Shown here piece by piece: positions 13,629 through 18,619 of a DNA stretch of 18,619 nucleotides. The notes under the pieces were generated by a model. The model ran no database searches. It had not been told where the DNA came from and saw nothing but the letters and a program-made list of their open reading frames with translations. Origin of the DNA: Candidatus Brocadia sp. (GTDB taxonomy: Bacteria; Planctomycetota; Brocadiia; Brocadiales; Brocadiaceae); the NCBI GenBank assembly GCA_030837935.1, contig JAUQXU010000410.1, forward strand, positions 1 through 18,619, given 5' to 3'. Every line of letters starts with the position of its first letter. Positions within the stretch are counted from its first letter, which is position 1. The position numbers and the translations under genes are program-made.

Positions 13629-15374
13629 ATGTTAAATATAACAACAAAGGCAAAACACCGGGATATTTATCCTGACGTTGTAAATCTCCTTGATAACTCA
13701 AAAAAGTTTTTTGAGCGAGTTGGTGTTGCGGATATGGAGAAAAAAGTTGTTGAAATGCGCAGCCAGCTGGAAGAACCATTTTATCTTTTGGTGGCCGGTG
13801 AATACAACTCAGGCAAATCCAGTTTTATCAATGCGATGTGTGGTGAACATGTCCTGCCAGACGGTCCAACACCGACTACCAACCGAATCACGTTGTTAAC
13901 GTATGGCGAGAAGGTTGAAGTCAGGGAGGTTAGTGACCACATGTGTCAGGCAACCTATCCTATGGAATCATTGAGAGACATTACCCTTGTCGATACCCCT
14001 GGGACGAATTCGATCATAGTAGAGCATGCGGCGCTAACAGAAAGTTTTGTTCACAGGGCGGAACTGGTGCTCTTTATAACCTCATCGGATCATCCGTTTA
14101 CCGAGAGTGAGCGGCAATTTCTGCAGTTTTTAAAGAGCAAGTGGGGGCGGAAGGTGTTGTTTATTCTCAATAAGATAGACCTTAAGACACCCGAAGAGCT
14201 CAATGAGATTGTAGCTTTTTTGGAAAAGAATTGTTATCGGTTGCTTGGTTTCGAACCCAAGATATTATTGGTGTCTGCTAAGGAAGCTTACAAGGCGAAG
14301 GTCGAAAGTGACATGCTTCTCCTCGACAAAAGTAAAATAAAAGAAGTCGAGTCTTTTGTGTTTGATAAACTCGATCTCGATACAAAGATTGATTTTAAAC
14401 TCGTCAGCCCTTTAAAATATCTCCATAGTGTATTTACTGAACTTCAACACGATCTGAATGAGAAGGTCAATAAGTGCAATACCGATATCAAAAGTATCGA
14501 ACGATTTGAGACGCGGCTTAAGAATAAAAAACAGGATATGCAGGAATATACCGTTAAATACAGAGACGAAATTAAGCTTGTATTTTCCCGGTTAAAAGAA
14601 AAATTAGATAATTTTCTGAACTCCTATGTTACGATGAAGTCCGTAATTCTTTCTAAAGTGGGACGGGAGAAGATTGACGAGCGCTTTAAGAGGGAAGTGT
14701 ACGGGCTCTTAAATCCACAAACAGATCTTGACAGAATTGTCGATGATATGGTGGATTATGTTTCGAGAAATAACCGTTCGTTATGGGATTTGGCGCGAGA
14801 TCACATAGAAAAAGAAGTTGGATACGACCGCAGGGCTGGCAGTATCCTTGACGGACATGCCGAGCGACACTATGACGACCGGAAGCACGAGATTGAGGTT
14901 GCCTTAAAGTCGCGTTCCAAAGAGTTCAGAGAATTGGATATTGAGCGTGAATCAGAGAAATTAAGCAGTTCGGTTCAGGGTGGGTTTATTAGCTTTTTGC
15001 TGACGGAAGCGTTTGCCATAGGCATTGGAGTTGGCGTTACCATAATGTTTTCATGGATTGTGCCTCCGCCTGTTACCATAGGAATGGCTGTGGCGTTGGC
15101 GTGTATTGGATTTGCTATTTTTCCTCAAAGACGAAAGTCATTCCGTAACGAATTTATAAAGCGGACAGATGCAATTTGCGAACGATTTGTTGAATTTATG
15201 AAATTCGAGATCAATAAGGCCATTGATCGCGTGATCGAGGATATTAGTAACAATATTTCATCTTATCGCGACCTTCGGTGGACAGAACGGGAAGAGATGG
15301 TACGGCAGGTATCAGAGGTAAACATGTTGTTGGAAAATGTGAAGAGCCTTATGCGAAAAAGTGGTTTAAACTGA
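13629..15374 (+). CDS. Bacterial dynamin-like GTPase with C-terminal membrane segment
   Basis: This ~581-residue protein is a large GTPase of the dynamin superfamily. From ATG 13629, G1 is GEYNSGKS (57-64), G2 lies in PTPTTNRIT, G3 is DTPG (122-125), G4 is NKID (181-184) and G5 is in LLVSAKEA. A long helical, coiled-coil middle (~260-450) follows, then a hydrophobic hairpin (FLLTEAFAIGIGVGVTI and PPVTIGMAVALACIGFAIF) that resembles the membrane paddle, and a final helical segment. Such proteins remodel or fuse membranes; the client membrane is unknown. A TTG at 13593 would add 12 hydrophobic residues; neither start has a clear ribosome binding site. It shares orientation with ridA, ispF and the small membrane protein gene. 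Family call is secure. Confidence 0.88.
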   Translation: MLNITTKAKHRDIYPDVVNLLDNSKKFFERVGVADMEKKVVEMRSQLEEPFYLLVAGEYNSGKSSFINAMCGEHVLPDGPTPTTNRITLLTYGEKVEVREVSDHMCQATYPMESLRDITLVDTPGTNSIIVEHAALTESFVHRAELVLFITSSDHPFTESERQFLQFLKSKWGRKVLFILNKIDLKTPEELNEIVAFLEKNCYRLLGFEPKILLVSAKEAYKAKVESDMLLLDKSKIKEVESFVFDKLDLDTKIDFKLVSPLKYLHSVFTELQHDLNEKVNKCNTDIKSIERFETRLKNKKQDMQEYTVKYRDEIKLVFSRLKEKLDNFLNSYVTMKSVILSKVGREKIDERFKREVYGLLNPQTDLDRIVDDMVDYVSRNNRSLWDLARDHIEKEVGYDRRAGSILDGHAERHYDDRKHEIEVALKSRSKEFRELDIERESEKLSSSVQGGFISFLLTEAFAIGIGVGVTIMFSWIVPPPVTIGMAVALACIGFAIFPQRRKSFRNEFIKRTDAICERFVEFMKFEINKAIDRVIEDISNNISSYRDLRWTEREEMVRQVSEVNMLLENVKSLMRKSGLN

Positions 15375-15457
15375 GGAAAAGGTCGGTGAGAATAGCAAAA
15401 AGGCACAAATGAGATTGCCGGAGCTGGAACAGAAAATTGCCGTTAAATAGAGGGTGC

Positions 15458-15934
15458 ATGCTGTTTGGGATTGGATACGATATTCATAAACTTGTCGAAA
15501 ACCGTAAGCTGGTGCTGGGCGGAGTTGAGTTTGATTACCCGTTAGGTTTGCTTGGGCATTCAGATGCCGATGTTGTGCTTCATGCAGTATGTGATGCATT
15601 ACTCGGAGCGGCAGCCCTTGGTGATATCGGAGAACACTTCCCGGATACCGATCCGAAATGGAAAGGAGTCTCAAGCAAGTTGCTTCTTTTAAAAGTTGTT
15701 GACCTTGTGAAGGAAAGACGTTGCAGGGTTAATAATGTGGACGTAATGATCCTTGCCCAAAAGCCTAAGATCGGTCAAAAAAAAGGGGAGATGAAAAAGA
15801 ATATTGCAGAATGTCTCCATGTGGATGCAAGCAGGGTCAACATCAAGGCAACAACGATGGAAGGTGTAGATGCCATTGGCCGTGGTGAGGCTATTGCAGC
15901 ACAGGCTATTGCAAGTTTATGCGAGGATCTGTAA
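15458..15934 (+). CDS. ispF: 2-C-methyl-D-erythritol 2,4-cyclodiphosphate synthase IspF
   Basis: This 158-residue enzyme of the MEP isoprenoid pathway cyclises CDP-methylerythritol phosphate with loss of CMP. The metal ligands are visible as Asp8 and His10 in GYDIHKL and His42 in SDADVVLHAVCDALLGA; GDIGEHFPDTD and the C-terminal IKATTMEGVDAIGRGE are diagnostic. The ATG at 15458 follows AGAGGG with good spacing; an upstream in-frame TTG would add seven residues not seen in the family. The gene follows the dynamin-like gene by 83 bp, and that spacer contains an open frame reading EKVGENSKKAQ and LPELEQKIAVK whose status is unclear. IspD is not in the window. Confidence 0.95.
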   Translation: MLFGIGYDIHKLVENRKLVLGGVEFDYPLGLLGHSDADVVLHAVCDALLGAAALGDIGEHFPDTDPKWKGVSSKLLLLKVVDLVKERRCRVNNVDVMILAQKPKIGQKKGEMKKNIAECLHVDASRVNIKATTMEGVDAIGRGEAIAAQAIASLCEDL

Positions 15935-15959
15935 TTGTAAAGGATGAGGCGATTTTAGC

Positions 15960-16502
15960 ATGGCGATATGGAAAAGAAAAAAGAAGGAAAAGGTGTCCGA
16001 AGAGAATCTTCAGAAAGAAGGCGCTTTAGAAATGCCGGGAGGCGATGTTTCTTCTGTTGTAGCCGGAGAGGAAACAACGGCAAAAGAACAACCGAAACAG
16101 CAAGAGCTGATCCCCGAAAAACCATTGGAAGACGAAGGTCGTGAGCCAAGAGAGGAATATGTACTTGGTGGGGTGGTTGTGTGTGAGAAGAGGATTTCTG
16201 GTTTTTTGGGAAAGGGATTTTGGGGCGTATTGTCCGTCGTAATCTTGCCTCCCGTGTTGGTATTCGCTCTCAGTATTCTCGTTATCATGTTTATGCTTGT
16301 CTTTCCACTCCTGGCAGTTATATTGGTTGCGTTAATACCTGCGGTCTTCGTAACCTTATCCATCCTTATTATTGCACTTCCGGTACTCTTCCCACTCCTC
16401 GTATTGTTCTTGCTCATTACCGGCAAAGGTAGACTGCTGATCGGTTCAGAGGGCAAGTGGTTTGGCATTGAAATGTTTGGGAAGAGTTATACCTTGAAAT
16501 AG
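15960..16502 (+). CDS. Small integral membrane protein of unknown function
   Basis: This 180-residue protein has a charged, low-complexity cytosolic-looking N-terminus (residues 1-68, rich in Lys, Glu and Pro, with WKRKKKEKVSEEN near the start), a short soluble stretch, then three closely packed hydrophobic segments at about 88-110, 112-133 and 134-155, and a short C-terminal tail, GSEGKWFGIEMFGKSY. No family motif is recognised. The ATG at 15960 follows AGGATGAGG. It begins 25 bp after ispF on the same strand, so the two are probably co-transcribed. The upstream dynamin-like protein also targets membranes, which makes a shared envelope role possible but unproven. Confidence 0.7.
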   Translation: MAIWKRKKKEKVSEENLQKEGALEMPGGDVSSVVAGEETTAKEQPKQQELIPEKPLEDEGREPREEYVLGGVVVCEKRISGFLGKGFWGVLSVVILPPVLVFALSILVIMFMLVFPLLAVILVALIPAVFVTLSILIIALPVLFPLLVLFLLITGKGRLLIGSEGKWFGIEMFGKSYTLK

Positions 16503-16551
16503 CGAGGTAATACCGTTGAGCCGGGTAAAGTAAAAAGTAAGAGAAGTACAA

Positions 16552-17829
16552 TCATTGCCTGGTAATAGCCTTTATTCCACCCATATAGGGCTGGAGAACT
16601 TCCGGAATACTAATAGCCCCGTCCTGTTGCTGATAGGTCTCAAGAATTGCGATGACCGTTCGTGGGAGGGCTAATCCGGAACCGTTTAAGGTGTGTACAA
16701 ATCGCAATTTACCATCTTCATCCCGGAAACGTATGTTTATACGCCGTGCCTGGAAATCTTCAAAATTACTACAAGACGAAACCTCCAGGAATTTATCTAA
16801 ACCGGGGGCCCAGACCTCTATGTCATAGCACTTTGCCGCCGCAAAACTCATGTCTCCTGTAGAGAGTTTTGCAACCCGGTATTCAAGTCCAAGAAGCTGG
16901 AGTACTTTTTCTGCATTGCCCAGCAACGACTCGAGCTCATCGTAAGAGGTTTCAGGTCTTACCAGCTTGACTAATTCCACTTTGTTGAACTGATGTACCC
17001 GTATAATACCCCGTGTATCTTTACCGTAAGAACCCGCCTCGCGCCGAAAGCAAGGCGTATACGCAGTATAGTAAACAGGAAGGTCTTTATGCAAGAGTAT
17101 CTCATCACGGTGGATATTGGTAACAGGAACTTCTGCCGTGGGAACGAGGAAGAGATCGTCAGCGGCGGTTCGGTACATATCCTCTTCCAGCTTTGGTAAT
17201 TGGCCTGTGCCCGTCATTGATGTGCGGTTAACGAGGAACGGCGGAAATAATTCGGTATAGCCGTGTTCTCTCGTGTGGAGGTCCAGCATAAAACAGAATA
17301 AAGCACGTTCGAGTTTTGCGCCAAGGCCTTTCAGTAAGATAAAACCAGAACCAGATATTTTGGAAGAACGCTCCATATCCAGGATATTCAAGATACGACC
17401 CAGCTCCCAGTGTGGTAAAGGGGTAAAATCAAAAGTCTTTCGCTGTCCCCAGGTCTTGACGATGATGTTGTCACTGGCATCCTTTCCAATGGGTACGTCT
17501 GCCGCAGGGATATTGGGGATGCGGAGGAGCAGGTTAGTAATTTGAGGTTCCAGTTCCTTAAGTTTTTCCTCCATAGATTTTATATCATCGCCAATCTTTT
17601 TTGTTTCTTCAATAATACGGGAGGTGTCTTGTCCTTTTTTTTTAAGTTCACTGACCTCTTTTGATTTTTCGTTGCGTTTACTTTTTAATTGTTCGCAGGC
17701 GTGAATCAGAGACCTGCGTTGTGTATCCAGTTCTAAAATTTGGTCTACACTAGACGCATTTTCATGTTTATGGGCGATCGCCTGTTTTACCTTGTCAGGA
17801 TTGTTCCTGATAAAATTTATATCAAGCAT
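16552..17829 (-). CDS. serS: Seryl-tRNA synthetase
   Basis: This 425-residue class II aminoacyl-tRNA synthetase charges tRNA-Ser with serine. Residues ~1-110 form the antiparallel coiled-coil tRNA arm, beginning MLDINFIRNNPDKVKQAI. The catalytic domain shows the TAEVPV serine-site block, motif 2 in PCFRREAGSYGKDTRG with HQFNKVE, and motif 3 in LNGSGLALPRTVIAILE with the C-terminal ISIPEVLQPYMGG. Length and architecture are standard. The ATG at 17829 has GGAGG about 13 nt upstream, slightly far. The gene converges on the small membrane protein gene with ~50 bp between stops and no convincing terminator. Confidence 0.97.
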   Translation of the reverse strand: MLDINFIRNNPDKVKQAIAHKHENASSVDQILELDTQRRSLIHACEQLKSKRNEKSKEVSELKKKGQDTSRIIEETKKIGDDIKSMEEKLKELEPQITNLLLRIPNIPAADVPIGKDASDNIIVKTWGQRKTFDFTPLPHWELGRILNILDMERSSKISGSGFILLKGLGAKLERALFCFMLDLHTREHGYTELFPPFLVNRTSMTGTGQLPKLEEDMYRTAADDLFLVPTAEVPVTNIHRDEILLHKDLPVYYTAYTPCFRREAGSYGKDTRGIIRVHQFNKVELVKLVRPETSYDELESLLGNAEKVLQLLGLEYRVAKLSTGDMSFAAAKCYDIEVWAPGLDKFLEVSSCSNFEDFQARRINIRFRDEDGKLRFVHTLNGSGLALPRTVIAILETYQQQDGAISIPEVLQPYMGGIKAITRQ

Positions 17830-18184
17830 GAATTCAATATGCCTCCGGATGTTTACATACGTTTAATTTGTATCTCATGATTAAGTGATACATTCCAAGT
17901 TCTTTTTAATTGTTTTTATTTTACAAGTAATTTTAAAGCGTTCAAGGGAATTCAATTATTTTTTGTTTTGATGCTATATATTTTAGATAAATACGAAGAG
18001 GGTACGATATGATGAGTTGGGGCGATAACACGTGGTTTTATGAGATGGATATTCATTGACGCGGATAAATGAAATTGATACTATGCCACGGCTATTAACA
18101 CCGGGAAAGAAAACATTTATGTGTAGCATAAAACTTGCTTGCCAATATATTTAAGTAAGGCGTTAATGAAAACCTGGGAATTGA
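17830..18184. other. Non-coding stretch between serS and the helicase gene
   Basis: These 355 bp separate two divergent genes. They are AT-rich near serS, contain no convincing ORF or RNA gene, and hold the helicase promoter at 18056-18084. A 16-codon ORF at 18009-18059 with GAGGG upstream is the only coding-like item and is not supported further. Confidence 0.5.
18056..18084 (+). promoter_or_regulatory. Sigma70-type promoter of the helicase gene
   Basis: TTGACG at 18056-18061 and TACTAT at 18079-18084 are exactly 17 bp apart. Transcription would begin near 18091 and give a leader of about 95 nt before ATG 18185. It is among the best-matched promoters in the window. Confidence 0.55.
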
Positions 18185-18619
18185 ATGAATGATATAAGAG
18201 CAGGAAGTATCATCAAGGGTTCAAAGTGGTCTGAGCCTGTCGAGATAAAATTCATCGAAGGCATCGGTAACTATATCCATATCATTGGCGCTACCGTCCG
18301 ATCCGGAGAGCCCATCGACCAGATAATCCCACGTGACGAGTTTTCCACATTTTTTACTGAGGAAACAGTCTCTCCTTTTTCTGAAGAACCTTGGAAGGTC
18401 TTTCTTTCGCTTGAAACAATTCGTTATCGGTTTGCATCCCTTTACGATCCTTTATTGGCAATGAACATCTCCAAGGTAGATCCCCTTCCTCACCAGATTG
18501 AAGGCGTCTATGGATATGTACTAAAACTTCCAAGAATTCGTTTTTTGATTGCCGATGACCCTGGCGCTGGAAAGACAATCATGGCGGGTCTGATCATAAA
18601 AGAATTAAAACTCCGGCAC
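18185..18619 (+). CDS. SNF2/HepA-type helicase, N-terminal part (runs off the window)
   Basis: The last 435 bp encode 145 residues with no stop before the window edge. After an N-terminal domain (MNDIRAGSIIKGSKWSEPVE onward), the Q-motif-like LPHQIEGVYG is followed by RFLIADDPGAGKTIMAGLII, where DDPGAGKT (125-131) is Walker A. This wording, rather than the eukaryotic-type DEMGLGKT, is typical of the large bacterial SNF2/HepA helicases found in defence loci, for instance beside DUF1156 methylases or in DISARM (DrmD). The rest of the ATPase lies outside the window, so the system cannot be named. ATG 18185 follows CTGGGAATTGA, a weak ribosome binding site; the promoter at 18056-18084 is upstream. 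Confidence 0.8.
   Translation, partial: MNDIRAGSIIKGSKWSEPVEIKFIEGIGNYIHIIGATVRSGEPIDQIIPRDEFSTFFTEETVSPFSEEPWKVFLSLETIRYRFASLYDPLLAMNISKVDPLPHQIEGVYGYVLKLPRIRFLIADDPGAGKTIMAGLIIKELKLRH

Noticed and set aside
16010..16468. 152-codon minus-strand ORF opposite the small membrane protein gene
   Set aside because: Ser/Thr/Pro-rich antisense product; the plus strand has a good ribosome binding site, a sensible membrane topology and close spacing to ispF.
18009..18059. 16-codon ORF (MMSWGDNTWFYEMDIH) with GAGGG upstream, before the helicase gene
   Set aside because: It could be a leader peptide, but its end overlaps the -35 box of the better-supported promoter, and no attenuator structure is visible.
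1..18619. CRISPR array or tRNA/rRNA genes
   Set aside because: No regularly spaced direct repeats and no tRNA or rRNA signature were seen by eye on either strand; a covariance scan would be decisive for tRNAs.

Overview
The window is a bacterial chromosome segment in which housekeeping genes alternate with accessory and decaying DNA. No rRNA or tRNA gene is visible. The gene set (a ThiC-type radical SAM enzyme, RluB, RecN, a free-standing MetG-type tRNA-binding protein, PilZ, TruA, RidA, a large dynamin-like GTPase, IspF, SerS), the abundant transposase remnants and the many toxin-antitoxin loci would suit an anaerobic environmental bacterium. An anammox-type planctomycete is my guess from overall flavour only; nothing in the sequence proves it.

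Region 1 (1-2250): a minus-strand class I glutamine amidotransferase, then about 1.2 kb of decayed DNA. This holds a palindromic intergenic repeat, a chimeric plus-strand transposase remnant (IS4-like pieces joined in frame to a tail resembling a REP-associated transposase), a minus-strand IS1595-like zinc-ribbon remnant interrupted by TGA, and a minus-strand SRPBCC-like gene also interrupted by TGA.

Region 2 (2249-5320): an AT-rich two-gene plus-strand operon. A beta-class DNA methyltransferase with a long C-terminal extension is followed 10 bp later by a DGQHR (DndB/ParB-like) protein with an N-terminal nuclease-like domain. No separate restriction enzyme is present. This pair is the best candidate for an unusual DNA-modification or defence system in the window. 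Two weak hairpins follow it.

Region 3 (5590-6230): a HigB-HigA toxin-antitoxin operon with a well-formed promoter overlapped by an inverted repeat, and a GTG start that may be leaderless.

Region 4 (6334-13026): minus-strand genes: thiC, rluB, a ParE-type toxin gene broken by TAA with its intact antitoxin gene, recN, a MetG C-terminal-like tRNA-binding protein, a PilZ protein, truA and possibly a small membrane ORF. Several intergenic inverted repeats lie between them.

Region 5 (13129-16502): plus-strand ridA, a dynamin-like GTPase, ispF and a small membrane protein. Region 6 (16552-17829): minus-strand serS.

Region 7 (17830-18619): a non-coding stretch with a well-formed promoter, leading into the first 145 codons of a SNF2/HepA-type helicase that runs off the right edge. 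Such helicases are common in defence loci, so a second accessory region may begin there.
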